Origin: Casuarius casuarius
Lineage: Eukaryota; Chordata; Aves; Casuariiformes; Casuariidae
NCBI GenBank assembly: GCA_003342895.1
Contig: PTFA01000029.1
Span: 558,001-622,000, forward strand
DNA: 64,000 bases
Direction: 5' to 3'
Positions 48,881 through 61,385 of this stretch are shown piece after piece. Under the pieces are notes generated by a model, which was not told the origin of the DNA, made no database searches, and saw only the letters and a program-made list of their open reading frames with translations. How positions within the stretch are numbered: position 1 is the first letter of the stretch; the number at the start of each line of letters is the position of its first letter. The position numbers were made by a program, and so were the translations under genes.

Positions 48881-50319
48881 CCAATATGCTTAGTGGATAG
48901 GGAGCACTATACAACTTCTTATGCCTAGCATTATTACTTAATCATATTGGCTGAGCTGGAAATGCCTCCTGTGTATGTATTCAAGATGATTAGACTTGCA
49001 GTAAGATATTGACTGGAAAAATTACAATTTATGAGAAATGAGCATTTGCTGATTTCTTTTTTCTTGTGAATGAACAGAAAGTCCTGGCCAGTTCCACCTG
49101 GTCTTTTTGTTGCTTTTCATAGCACATGAGGATGGGGTTAAAAAAAGATGTCATAAGGCATGAATTTAACTGTATTACATTAAGGCTTTTTTAGAGTATA
49201 AACCTCTGTTTTTCTCCTTTCTATCAATATTAATATAGTTTATTTCACAGGAACAAAAACAAATCCTCTGTGAGAAATTTCTGCCTATGTTCAGAGTTTG
49301 TTCCTTTAATCCAATTTCTGTATTTAATCATAGTTCTGGATTCTGCCTGGTCTATCCTGTCTGAACAACTGAAATCTCTCTTTTTTCTTTATTGGACTAA
49401 AGAGTGTCTACCTTCATCCGCTATCCTTGATATCCTTCACTATTCTTGCCTGAAAAGGGACTCTGAGATTTAAAGAGGGTTGACGACTTTGGCTCATGTT
49501 GACCATCCTTAATTTTAATAGCAAACTGCATAGAAGTGTCCTGTGCAGGAGCAGAGAGAGGGCAGGCAGGTGAGACAGGGAGCCACTGGCCACTCTCTGC
49601 CACCCCTTGCCTCGAGGAGACCCCTTCACTGCTGTACCTCAGAGGAACATTAAGTATATGAGCATGACCCTTGAGTATTCAGACACCTACCTACCATCAA
49701 CATCAGCTGGCCTGTTTACGACCAAGGTCCTTAGCAGCCAAGATCCCAAAACTTGTGTATGGGAGTTGTTAGCTTTGTTCCGCTGGTGAGTTATTGCAGA
49801 GAATGAAATGGTTGCCAGCTGCTCAGCAGAGTCACGGTGGCTCGGAGGCAAGAGGGTTTGCCTTGGAGCTGAGCTGATATGAAATATCTCTATGTAACAT
49901 TCATGGCCACATCTATTTCCCTTCTGGCGTTTGGCCCACATGGTAAAAATAGCAGGTATTTTTTGGTCTGTTTCTCAGCAATCTAATTCTCTAAACATAT
50001 TTGGAGATTTTGTGTGTCCTGTCAGATGTTTTGAAAAAAACAGCTACACCTTAGCCCTATGCTTCCAAAGCACCAAATATTATTTCATCCTATTCCCACC
50101 AACAGGCTTTATTCCACAGAGAATATATGCTTTCCCTATGAAATAAGTATATGGTGGGCTCACAGAACTAATAAAAATCCACACACACACAAAATGTTAC
50201 CTTCTAATGTTATTTACTGTTATGTGTGATGGTAGCTGAAAACCACGGCTGAAGCTGACGTTCAAAGGCAGAAGCACTGCACAAAACGGTGAGACTGCAA
50301 TATGGCTTGGAGTCAGCAG
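48881..50319. other. Unique noncoding stretch
   Basis: AT-rich with no gene recognised; the longest open frame is 84 codons (49687-49941, minus). A short CA run lies at about 50179-50190. Confidence 0.5.
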
Positions 50320-50392
50320 GGAAAATCAGGCACGTAGAGGCAAGGTGTCCTGCCCAAAGCCAGAGAGCAGGTCCACAGCAGAGCTGCAAATG
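50320..50392 (-). repeat. MIR-like SINE fragment
   Basis: The + strand reads 'aaatcaggcacgtagaggcaaggtgtcctgcccaaagccagagagcaggtccacagcagagctgcaaa'. This matches the reverse complement of the MIR core (gaggttaagtgacttgcccaaggtcacacagc...gcagagctggga). The element is therefore on the minus strand and only the core survives. Confidence 0.65.
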
Positions 50393-53300
50393 TAGGTATG
50401 CCAGTAGAGTGTATATACCTAGAGCGTAGGTATGCCAGTTCCCCAATCAGTGCAGTAGCCCCATGACCATATCTCTTGGTCTAACTTTTTTTTTTTTTTT
50501 TGCTTTATTTGTCTCAGCTGCCTGCAGAATCAGTGCAGCCCTCATTGGGAGCATAGCAAGGAGAAAAGCTCCATGTTTGCATATCTCCAGATTGAATCTC
50601 TCTCTCACACACTTTCACAGTTCAACAAGAGAACAAACGCAGACAGAACTACAGTTGGATTTCTTTCTGCTATGGGATTTCTACTCATTTTTAATGTGAG
50701 GTAATGAAAGGCTGATTGGGAGATTAGAGGCAGATTCTGTAATCGTAAGATGCTGTATCTTTTGTAGCCCAAAGCATTATCTGAAATAAAGCTGCCTGAT
50801 TAGATGAAAGAATACATCTGAGCTGAAGAATTCAATCTAATATCATTTCTAAGAAATCTTTTTCCCCTGTCTCTCAAGTCAGGAGACTTCGGAGGGGTGA
50901 ATAAAAACAACAGGCAGTAAATATGATTTAACAGTGTAAGGTTCCAACAGCTCTTTGCTTTCTGCCCTTACACCGTATGTAAAGGAGGCACAATACAAGG
51001 GTACAGCTCTGCATGGATAGTGTTCTCTTCCCTGCTCCATATGTAGATTTGGACATCTTGTTGTGATACCAACTAAGGTAACTTTCGCCATAGTGCGAAT
51101 ACCATTTTGACTGAGATGTTTCTTCTCTGGGATTTCTCATTCCTTTCATTCATGCCTGCAGAAGATGCTCAGCACTAGTAACTTAATTACTAATCAAACG
51201 TATCAGTATTAGTCAGACATGAGCCTGAAGTTGTCCATACATGTGATCAAAGCTGTGAATGGCTTTCACACAAGTGACCAGTACTCTTCAGCCTGTAATA
51301 GAGAAAACTTGTGAAGGGTAATAGCATAGGTGACTCGAGTATAACATTATATAGACTCAGGTATAGCATACTGTGACTTGAGTGGGAAGAGGAGTTGGAG
51401 GTTGGCTGTTCATTATCTCTTGCAATACAATAATTCAGGAGGACCAGAGGAAGCTGGTAGGAGCAAGGTACAAAGCAAGCAAAAAGGGGCAGTTCTTGCA
51501 CACTGCATTGGATCTGTGGAAGTCTCCCACAGCACCCATTGTCCCCGCCACTGATTTCTAAGGTTGGCCAGGACAGCTGCAACTTCTCAGCAGCATGTAA
51601 CCATGCTGGCTTCCTCACTGACCCTTTTCCAGCTGCTAGGCATCCTCAGGGCTGGTTGCCCTTGGCCTGCCTTCCCATAGCAAGAATCTCTTGTCTTCTT
51701 GTCCATAAATACTCTGCAGTTTATGAGACACCATTCTAAAAATTAACATTGCACTAAAGAAAAAAAGGTTGCAGAAATCAGAGTGAATTCCCATCCATCC
51801 TTCCCTCCAATTCATTGGGTTTTCAATTCTAAGGTATCGTCAAATAAGCCACCTTCTGCCTGTCAGCCTGTCCTTGTCCTGTCTAACACATAACTGTTTT
51901 ACTCGTCTTTATCAGACCCCACTTCAGACCTGATATCTCTAAGCCCAGTTGGGCCCAGTCTGGAAGAATGTTATCACAGGTTTTCACCCTCTAAAATTCT
52001 TGGCTTTTGTAGATAAAACTCACCCCACTGTATTTCTTTTAATATACTTTTTTTTCTCCCTTTAATAGGTGACACCTACACTTTGGAAAGCTATAGAAAT
52101 GAATATAGATGAAATATTAGAGGGAAGCTGCAAAAAAGTGTGAACAAATAGGTTTTTACAGCCTTAAATAGACCCTAAAGCTGCTTTCATCAGTGCTTTC
52201 TTATCTTGGTAAAACTGATTCATTGAAAAAATTGGTCATTTAAATTTAAAAGCTCCTGTTGCCCTCTATATCCTGCAATGCTTTAGATTTCTGTAGCTGG
52301 AGGTGTGTGTTAGGCATCCTGTTAGGCTTTATAAAGCCTGATATATTTCTGGAAGCACATATTTGGAATAGCAATGGTGTGTCTCATTAAATATAAGGAT
52401 GCCTGGAACCACGTCACGTAACACTGACAAAAGATTTGGATTATCAGGCATTAAGCTAGTTAAAATGTGATTTAGCCACATATTGGAGATTATATATTTG
52501 ATTAAGAGTTTATGATCAGAGTATGGAAAGGGCAAAATCAATCAGTCTCACAGTGGTCCAAGAAATAACCAAGAGCAGGCAGATTTTGTAAAATTTTCCT
52601 TTCCATTTCAGAAAGATGGACCCTTCTGTTTATGGGCTACGTGCTTCTAGTCTGATTCCTTAAAGAATTGAATGTTATGTGATATGTTATCTGGCCGGCA
52701 TGTGTACGTTTGCCTATCAAAGGCAGTGGCTGAAGCTGATAGGAAGAGCCTGTAGCTGCATTTTTATACATTCCCCTTTCTAACTTGGGGCTAAAATTCC
52801 CCTGTTAACAGAAAACCCAAACTATGCAAGATTCAAGAAGAATGCAACAGGATCTGTTTTTGTGATTGCACCTTTTCAGGGATTCCAGCCTGGTATATCT
52901 CATTGCCCTGCAGCCCTTTAATGTGTTTGCCCCTGTGATATTTTTGGAAGGCAAGAGTAGAGCTGGCTAGAGAGGGCAGCATGGGACAGGGCAGAGCAGA
53001 GTCGGTTTGCTGGTCCGTCGCTCTCCCATGGCCATGTGTCCATCAGTACATAAAAGAAGATGCGGCCAGCTCACCAGCAGAACTCAGACATAGTTTGTCT
53101 TAGGGCCTACATGGATGCTGAGACATTGTACATCAATCTAGTTGCAGGCCTTTTAATGCAAAAAGAGGACAAGATGCTAGTGTAGAATGCTAAGAAAGCT
53201 GAGTGAGACTCACTGCAAAGCTGGCAACCCAAAAGGAAGCTCTGTCATCTAGAAATCAGCAGTCTGATTTACACAGCAGCTAAGTCCAGCCAAAGTAAAG

Positions 53301-53403
53301 CACCACGATTCAACTAAGGAGCACTAAGTTTATATTAGTCTTTTGTATATAGAGGCTTCATTAATGAACGTGGAGCAGTGAGAATCTCTGACACAGCCAT
53401 GGC
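50393..53403. other. Unique noncoding stretch
   Basis: No gene recognised. The longest frame is 123 codons (51247-51618, minus). A 14-bp direct repeat (gtaggtatgccagt) occurs at 50392-50405 and 50426-50439, just after the MIR fragment. A T run lies at about 50487-50501. A strong polypyrimidine-AG at 52048-52068 precedes a 24-codon open segment and is treated in the findings. Confidence 0.5.
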
Positions 53404-53625
53404 TGGAGACTTTGTTTTAATTATTATATGTGATTTTGTAATTTTAATTGTACAATTATTAGAATATTAAAAGACACAATTACCTTATAAATCTACTTAA
53501 GAACTCAATTTTATTACATTTTTATTACTTTGTAACGATATGGTATTTTATTATTCTTTCAAAATAATTTTATGATTACGCAGTTTTAAAATACGATCTT
53601 TTTACTCTTTCATCGCTTTACCTTA
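53404..53625. other. Highly AT-rich block with many ATTA/TAAT cores
   Basis: A stretch of about 220 bases dominated by A and T without being a simple repeat. It carries many ATTA, TAAT and AATTA motifs of the kind bound by homeodomain proteins, and ends in a few CpG-containing words (aacgat, tacgca, tacgat, atcgct). It could be a conserved noncoding element or a matrix-attachment-type region. This is inference from composition only. Confidence 0.25.
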
Positions 53626-56069
53626 CAACCATCCTAAATATGCAGTGGAAAGTGAAAGACTGCAAGCATTTTAAAAGTAACCTAGGTAAACATCAACAAT
53701 GATGGTGAAATGTTTGTGCTTTGGCTGTCACTTGCCTTACAGAATTAATGAAGGTGCCTCCTATGACAAAAGTTAGTTCAAAGCAAAACTCCAGTTATGA
53801 AAACAGCTTTTGTGGAGGGCTCATGATTAAGATGAATTATATCACAACTGTCTGCGAGATCAGGAATCACGTGAGAGGAGGTGGTGAAGACCTCTGGTGT
53901 TATTTGTTCCCTTTGCTCACAGCAACGTGAATCAGAAGCAATCCTGTTGAAATCAGAGGCAACACTTTTGTTATAGAGATCTGAGGCTGGTTTTAAATCT
54001 GAACAAGGCTCACAGTTACCCATCTTGCAACCTCCAAAAAACAGGATGTTTTCCTAAGTATAGGAGAGTCAAGTGGCCTATGCTACATATCAGAGATCGA
54101 ACCGCCTTAAATGACCTCATTTCCTCTTGTATCTTTTATGATTTTGTATATATTTGCTGTTTGCTTTCATGTTTTTCCCTCTGTGTTTTTATTAGATAAA
54201 GTGTCCTTGTTGAATAATGTTAACATTTTCCATTGTTCGTAGGACTTTGATATTTTACCTAAAAATATTCATCCTTTGTCTGAACTCACTCCTGAGTCCT
54301 GTTATAATCAAAATGGAATACGAAAGCAGACTTTGATCTACTGCAGTTAATAGAAATACAAAGGCAGGGAGGCAGGGTGGGTAGGGTTGTTTCCACCCTA
54401 CCCTAAAGAGCTACTAACCTGAAAGACAGGGTGGTAGTAATTTTAACTACTGCGCTGCCACAAGTGCACCGAACACATGGCCCATGTGAGAATGAAGAAT
54501 ATGGTCTCTCTAGTCTGTGAGATATAGCAACAAGGTAGAATTAATCTCTGGTGAGGATATCTTTATGTTCATAGTTTGGTCCCCAGGGTGAATGGCAGAT
54601 TTCAGTAGAAAAAGGGCTTGTGCCCCACAGGTCATATTCAGATGCCTTGAACAGTGCTATGCCAATATAGGTAGTTTAATAATTTGTCACATTGTACACT
54701 CATACTGCCTGCTCCATAAACAAATTGTGTAGCAACAGAGAGAGAGAGGGACATAGAGACTAAGATATTTACCTTAAAGTGTATGTAACCACAAAAAAAA
54801 AACATAACCAAACTTCAATATAATGTGTTTTGGTGTGCATACACTGCTCATCCTAGATGAAAATTATTAATTTTAAAATCAAAGTAGTTTTTATCTCTCC
54901 TCAGTTTTCAGATCTGTACTTTTTATCCTGGTTTCACCTCATAAATACAGGAGCATGTGGTGAAAAATCCACATTTTCCTAAGTGCCTCAGTCACACAGA
55001 TTTATTTTTGTCTGCCCAAATATCACAAATTCCTTTCATCTGGAAGGCATTGCATGGCAGTAGTATATCAAAATTATTAGGAACAAAAAGAAACCGCACT
55101 GTGTTTTCAATCTGTGAAGCTTTCTATGCAGTGATGTCTGTGCAGAACATATAATTCCTAAACACCGTTCTGATTGTGCTCCCTTTTAATTTTTAACTAA
55201 TAGAAAATATAAGCTCTGCTTATTAATTTTCTAAGCCTCTGATATCTATGCTGTACCGCATTTCACAATGTCATCTGAAATTGTGTAGCATAGTGTGGTA
55301 GAGTAGCCATGACACAGGAATTAATACTTTGCAGGGAAGCTCAGATCACAGTGTGCAGTGAAGAGTCACACTCTGTCTCCAGCCTTTCTTTCAAACCAGA
55401 TGAGAATTTACACATCAGGACCTGATATGCTGAGGTCCTTCTTCTATTAAGTGTCACAACTGACATTTGTAGGAGAGCAGGAGTACTCACACCCTTCTGG
55501 ACTATGTTTAAAAAGTGGAGAGATTTTGGTATTGTATATTACTGCTTTTGATCACAGCACAGGCCAAGTATCACTCTGCCCTACTCTTTTCTTTCATAAG
55601 ATGCTAAAGAAATAGTACATGCCCAAGAGGTTTGCAAAGCCAAAACTGAACAATAAAAAGCTCTTCTGCTCTAACATAGTTTAAGCATTTGGATCAGTAT
55701 TTTTTGAAAGTGGTTGTGTTGCTTTTAAAACAGAGTTGTCACCAATGCAACATATATATATATACTGCTGTACAGTGATACAGCAATACGGCACTAAAGT
55801 GTGGAGGCCTCATGTTCTTCATATCATCTTTGAAGGTGATTAAGCTATTTGGTTAAAGACAAAACTCTGGAAGCAACTGTTGCTTAGTTTTGATCTGTCA
55901 CTTGTTAACCTTTCTAAGATGGGATATAGAGGAGGGAAGAGCTGAAGTCAGAGAAAACCTACATTAAAAACATCTTTCAAGTACATGAAGGACTCCCTGC
56001 TTTGTCTGTGGACCTTGCTACCTTAAATATAATTGAGTGTAAGGGTCACAATATCCCAAGGGATGCAAA
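53626..56069. other. Unique noncoding stretch
   Basis: No gene recognised; open frames reach 81 codons. Simple-sequence spots are GA repeats near 54737-54750, an A run near 54792-54801 and a (TA) tract at 55752-55765. Confidence 0.5.
55752..55765. repeat. (TA)n microsatellite
   Basis: About seven TA units in otherwise unique sequence. Confidence 0.85.
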
Positions 56070-56125
56070 GCATCATTATCCCATTTTGCAGGTGAGCAGT
56101 AGAGGTGCACAGACTGTCAGGCTCA
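56070..56125 (-). repeat. MIR-like SINE core fragment
   Basis: The + strand 'catcattatcccattttgcaggtgag', followed by a short 'gaggtgcacagactgtcagg' segment, matches the reverse complement of the MIR region 'ctattatccccattttacagatgagg'. Only about 55 bases are recognisable, on the minus strand. A 133-codon chance frame (56002-56403, +) runs through it. Confidence 0.5.
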
Positions 56126-56898
56126 CGCTGGTACTCTGTTACGGGGACTCTGCACACACACCGCCTCCTACACTGCACCTGGTTTCGCTGAAGTCACTCC
56201 AGCTGGGGCAGATTCTGCTCAACAGAGTCGAAGGGGCAGCTTTTAAATTGATTCCAATCAGTGCTGAAGCAAACAGAGAGGAATGTAGGATATATTGCAT
56301 ACACAAGCAGAGGAAGATCACTGAGGAATTTACTATCAGCCATATGGATTGCTTGATCACATCCAGTTTTACTACTTCTGCACAGCAAAATAAAAGAAAC
56401 TAACCTGTAATTCCCATTCCACCTGCAAGCTGTTGTTTTCTCACATCCCTACTAATCCCACGTAGAGAAATTTGATAAACAGAACACCGAACTTTGAATA
56501 TAACAATTCACCTCAGAGAAATTCTCCTCCATCATTCATCTTTTTTTTCCAAAGCAATCAACAGAAATTATATGCTGGGACTTCTTGTTGCTAGGACCAC
56601 TTTTTCTTTTTGGTGGAGGAGGGAAGTAATTTTATATTTTGCAAAGGCTGAACTTTAGATTTTGACAATTTGGTATGATTAAAACTGCAAATTGTTTGTG
56701 GATTGTATTCCAAAGCCAATTTATTCCTTGTTTAGTTATCTGACTAAAATAGGAGTTTGCCAGTGATTGTCTTCATTTCATAAACAAAAGCCTGTATGTT
56801 TTGAGAAATGGAGTGAAAATTCCACTAGTGAAGAAAAATCAATAATATTCCCTTTTTCTGATACTCTGGAGACATAGCTCTCTGTATAATTGAGTGTA
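56126..56898. other. Unique noncoding stretch
   Basis: Nothing recognised apart from AT-rich unique sequence. A T run near 56541-56548 and a G-rich word near 56614-56625 are the only local oddities. Confidence 0.5.
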
Positions 56899-56950
56899 AG
56901 GGCCAAATTTTCAATTGATACAAATCAATACAGTGCTTGGGGCTGATGTG
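56899..56950. repeat. Possible MITE-like arm
   Basis: The segment 'gggccaaattttcaattgatacaaatcaata' resembles one arm of amniote palindromic repeats (ggccaaattttcaactggtgtaaatcagca). No opposite arm is clear, so this is a weak call. Confidence 0.35.
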
Positions 56951-59449
56951 GCGCTACAGTAATGTCTGTTTCTGTGGGATGTAAGGATATGATGGCAAAT
57001 TTCACAGATATTCTTAGCCATATTCTCCCTGAACCTGTAAGAACAGGAAATTTAAATAGCTGCTCTTGAACCTTCTGATACCAGTAAAAGTGCAGGGATT
57101 GCACATGCATAGTCCTGGGTTCACGTATTCCAGGGTTAGATATGTACGCTAACAAAACTGAAGAAGAATTGCTCCTCTGCCTACCTGGTGGCATGAGTGT
57201 ATATAGCCCTGAATAAAATTATGTCCCAGAGCACCCTTTCTCACCGGTGTAGGTCAAAATTTGAAGAAGGGTTTGGATAGGAGAGTGATCTGAATGTGTT
57301 ATATGCTCAGTCTATCATATTTCAGCCTTGCTGCATGACAAGTGTATATTCATCACCATGGTCCAGATCCTCAGCGATCCACCCGAGAGAAGGATGTGGC
57401 ACTCAGTGAAGCAGTGTGGTGTCATCCAAACTTCTCAATGAGGGTCTTTGCCTGGGGAACAGCTGGTGATGGAGCACTGCCCTGTACTGTCAACCTCTTC
57501 AAAACACAGGGAGCAGCACGAATTCAAGACTAAGCTCCCGAACAATGGAAAGCTGGTGTCAATATCTGCTTAAATCTTCTTTTGGAATGGAAAACAACAT
57601 TGCGGTGTTTATTTGTGAAGCAAGGGTGATTATCTCAGGGGGAGGGCTGTGAAGCTGAATTAGTGATTATCAAGTGCTTGGTAGAAGTTAGATGGGATTT
57701 TCAAAACTCATTTTCATAACTCTGCTGCAGCTGAAACCAATGTGAGTTGGACCTTTGGTTTCAGTTTGAGATGAGTACGGTTAAGACTGGTCAACTCTGA
57801 AAATGTCTTTCAAAGAAACTGTCTACAATGGTTTGTGATCTTAACCATATTCTGCTGTAACATTTTATTATATTGTTCTTCTCTAGGAAATGAAAGACTA
57901 GGAACATAAGTGATTTTTATTCTCTCTCAATAGGTCTGCAAAGTAACAAGAACTGAGTAAAAATATTAAATATTTAAGAAAATTAATATTGTATTTAAGA
58001 AAAAAAACCCTGTATATGTGAAGGAAAAAGCATGACTTTATTCCAAAAAGGATTTTGATCTGCAGGAAATTGCTTTTTTTCCCACTTAGGGTGACCAGTC
58101 CCTGGGCATGCTGGACTCCAGTCATGGATGCAGGAAATGTGGGGATCTCATGCTTAGAGTTTGGGAGTTGTCATTCTCAGGGTGTTCAGTGTCCCCAGTC
58201 TCCATAAACCTCATCAGAGAATCCTGAAAAGGAAACTGGGAGCCTTATTAAAATGTATGCTGGTACAGAAGAGATACAATTTCCAACATCTTGTGAGAGT
58301 ACCAGGTGAGCAGCCGCTGTGCTGGGAGACCCACACCAGCATATGGGTGTTGAGCAGTCAGCCAAGCGAGCTGGCAGGAAACCTGGCTGCCTATATTTGG
58401 CTGCTTTTTTTAAACCGAACTGCTCTGCAAAACGTTTAGGTGCAGATGAATTGGAATTTCCCATTTAAAACTGCTCCACTGGAGGTTTTCTAATTGAATG
58501 ACAAAACCACTTTTACATGAAACTCAGAAGAAGATACAAAAAAAAAAGGTAACGCAACAGTCCTGTTTTCCATGTGAGAGAGACTTTGCTCCCCAGATAT
58601 CCCCCCACCAGCTCCCCACAAAGCGGGAACAGAAGTAGTATCGTGTTGTACAAATGCCTGTCCTCTAAATATTCCTTGTCTGGTTAGAAGCAAAAAGGAA
58701 TTGAAATTTCATAAGACACCTCATTCTCATGACATTTTCAGGCCCTCTTTGAAGGCTGATTAATATGTGTGAGTGCCATGCTGTTAAAGTTCACCATGTT
58801 ATAATATCGATGTTCTGTTTTTATATTTTGGGGCAAAACATTGATTTGGGGAGTTTAATGGATTATAATAATCTGTTCTACCTGCAGGTGGGAAAGACAA
58901 ATCTCTAATTCTTTAACAGAATGGAGCAAAGCTTGTCCATTAACAGACCCAGCTTTAATGAGACAGAATGCTAAAATAAAAGCATTTGACAGATAGCCTA
59001 ATATTTTACATCTTTCATGTGGAGAAATTAACATACTCTTTACTTTGCCTTAGTGTTCAGACGGGTGCTTCAGGACCATTGTGGTACTAAGTTGGGTGAT
59101 TTTCCTATTATTTACTTTCCTGTGCTCAGAGGTTAATCTAGATGAGCTGTACCTGTCAAAAATAAATACAACCAATGTGCTTTTCCGTGCTTCTTTCCAG
59201 AATTGCAGCACATTCCTTCTCTATCCATTTCACTCAATTGAACAGTTTACAGCAATCAATAATGTTACTTTCATCTACATTTTTTTTCTCCAGCAATGTC
59301 ATTATCGTTTCCTCTTTCAAGTCAGGGAAATAAATGTGAAATAATCTCAAGCTTCCTCTCCCTAATGTATTTTTTTTCTAATTTTCCAAATGAATCTCTG
59401 TTTCTGGTTAAAGACTAGCACAGTGTGATGAGTTCATTAGTTTGCTGGT
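56951..59449. other. Unique noncoding stretch
   Basis: No gene recognised; the longest frames are 92 codons on opposite strands of the same DNA (58161-58464). A-runs are present near 57999-58008 and 58539-58548. Confidence 0.5.
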
Positions 59450-59720
59450 GTGCGTTCTCTGACTCACATTAAAGCACTAAAGGTCTTTGAGTTACCAATA
59501 ATTAGATGAGGTCATTAAAGCTACAATGAGATCACGATTGCCAGAAATGGCCTCACATTGTATAAAGTAAGGTCAAATCAGCTATAACCATTATTCATTC
59601 CCGATTTTTTTCTTCATTACATATGCATTAAGTAACAGTAGTGGGTAATCCACAATTTAACATGAGTGAGATGCCCTACTACCTGTCATACGCATGGTAT
59701 TGTACAGTGAATGAAAAGGC
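59450..59720. promoter_or_regulatory. Candidate conserved noncoding element
   Basis: A mixed-composition stretch with a high density of transcription-factor-like words: aataattag (homeodomain), acaatgag (SOX-like), attcattccc (TEAD-like), and atatgcatta (octamer/POU-like). It has no repeat signature and no usable open frame. This is a guess from motif density; conservation across species is the deciding test. Confidence 0.2.
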
Positions 59721-60289
59721 GCATGGTGAGATCTTTTATAGTAATTGTCTTTTAAACATAGAAACCACAGCAGGGATGAAATAAGAACTGATCAAAAAGA
59801 AATGGCAGGGGATGTAGACAACATTTTAAAGGAGAAGTGAGGCAGGAAAGTGTGGGCTATATTGTTTAAAGCCTCCAAGAAAGTTTTATAGGAAGAATCA
59901 AATTAAGTAGCAAATGAGGCTCCCAGGCAGGACTGGCCAGATGCTTTTCAGGTCTGTAGGTCATGTAAAAGCCATGGCTCTGTGGGAGTCCACAGCCAGT
60001 GTGCCTGGCAAGCCAGTCCATGCAGTCACCTTGGTGGACGTTAGCAGCTGTTGCCTGTGAAGCATTGCTATCTGAACAGTGTGATGCACCCTTGTTCCTC
60101 TATCACATTTGCCTTTGACCCGTGGACAGAACTTCTACAGATAAACTGAGGAGTCAGCTCAGCCAACAAAATGCAAGTGATATCTTTTCTTTTGCATAGG
60201 AATGAATGTTGTGTCCCTCCTCTAGGGACAGTCATTCATTACGAGCACATAATAACCCGGTGAGTGATGGCAGAACTCCTTCCATCTAT
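59721..60289. other. Unique noncoding stretch
   Basis: No gene or repeat recognised; no open frame of note. Confidence 0.5.
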
Positions 60290-60500
60290 TTCGCATTTTC
60301 TAAACTGTCAAGAAACAGCCTTAAAGCCAAGCGTCTCCACGGCAATAGATAACACAAATCAAGCCGAACAAATAGTTAAGTGGGACAGTAGCCAGAAGAG
60401 GAGAAAATCAATATACTAATTAATGTAGCAATTGCTTCCAGATGTGTATATCATAGAAATCTGAGCCGTTTTTGCGAGTATCTCCTCCTCTTCCTCACAC
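60290..60500. promoter_or_regulatory. Candidate conserved noncoding element
   Basis: Unique sequence with ctaattaatg and caattgct homeodomain-type words, agataacac (GATA-type), and several CpGs retained in an AT-rich context (agcgtctccacgg, agccgaac, gagccg, tgcgag). Retained CpG and dense motifs are suggestive of function, but nothing here proves it. Confidence 0.2.
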
Positions 60501-61324
60501 TCTGCTGATTAGAGGCACAAGGGAAGAATGACCCTTCCAACATTACAACATGCCACATTCCTTTAGCACTGTGCAACAGGCAATGTGTTCAGTGAGAGCC
60601 AAGCAGCGTCTAGGAGAACTCACCATGCACTTTGCAACAGCTCTCAGCTCTGACACATTAAAGTGTGCAAGAAATTTAAGGCTCCATTTCATCTGCTTTC
60701 ACTGTGAAATGCCTCCTCCCTAGATTACAAGTGACAACCTCACCTACATGTCAAGGCTGAGCAGACACACGAAATTACATGTCCGTTCTGGGCCACGCCA
60801 GAGGAAGAAAAAATGCCCTCTTTGACAACCACAATCCAGACATGAGGTATAGACTGGGCTCTGCCTGGAAATGAAAATGAGTTGTGGCTGGGAGAATGAG
60901 AATGGTGTCCAGGGAACTGACCCCAACAGCCAATATAGGCTTTCTCTCTGCTACCTGCTGCTTATCCCACCTTCCGGAAAGTGCTCCCCATCATGAGAGT
61001 CTGGACTCTGCTTAGATGCTAACTAGCCAGTTCAAGCCTGCACAGACCCAGATTTTGCTTTCAGTAATATACGTGCTGTCCCTGTAATAGAAGTAATTAA
61101 TGACCCTAACTAGCACAGAGATGTGAGTTCTACTTCCAGTTATACCTGAATTATGAACAAAAATAATAGTTACTGAACAGTTATTAATTTGCAGGATCTC
61201 TTTTGTCTTAATAGAGAGGCACTCTGCATGAACAGGGGAAGTCTCACAGCTTCTATACTATGAGGTTGTGATGTGCTGTTCCTCTCTCTAAAATCTACTT
61301 TTCCATTCCTCTTCCCTCCCTGTT
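60501..61324. other. Unique noncoding stretch
   Basis: No gene recognised. A 60-codon minus frame at 60744-60926 has no recognisable features. Confidence 0.5.
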
Positions 61325-61385
61325 TAGGACCAAATCTTGCTCCTGTTGTGGACAGGAGAGGGATTTCTGTGGACTTCAGTAAGAA
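61325..61385. repeat. MITE-like ancient repeat fragment
   Basis: The order 'ggaccaaatcttgctcctgtt', 'ggacaggagagggatttctgtgg' and 'acttcagtaa' parallels an amniote palindromic repeat (ggccaaattctgctc...gactcc-attgacttcagtgg). Only the left arm and centre are visible. Confidence 0.4.
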
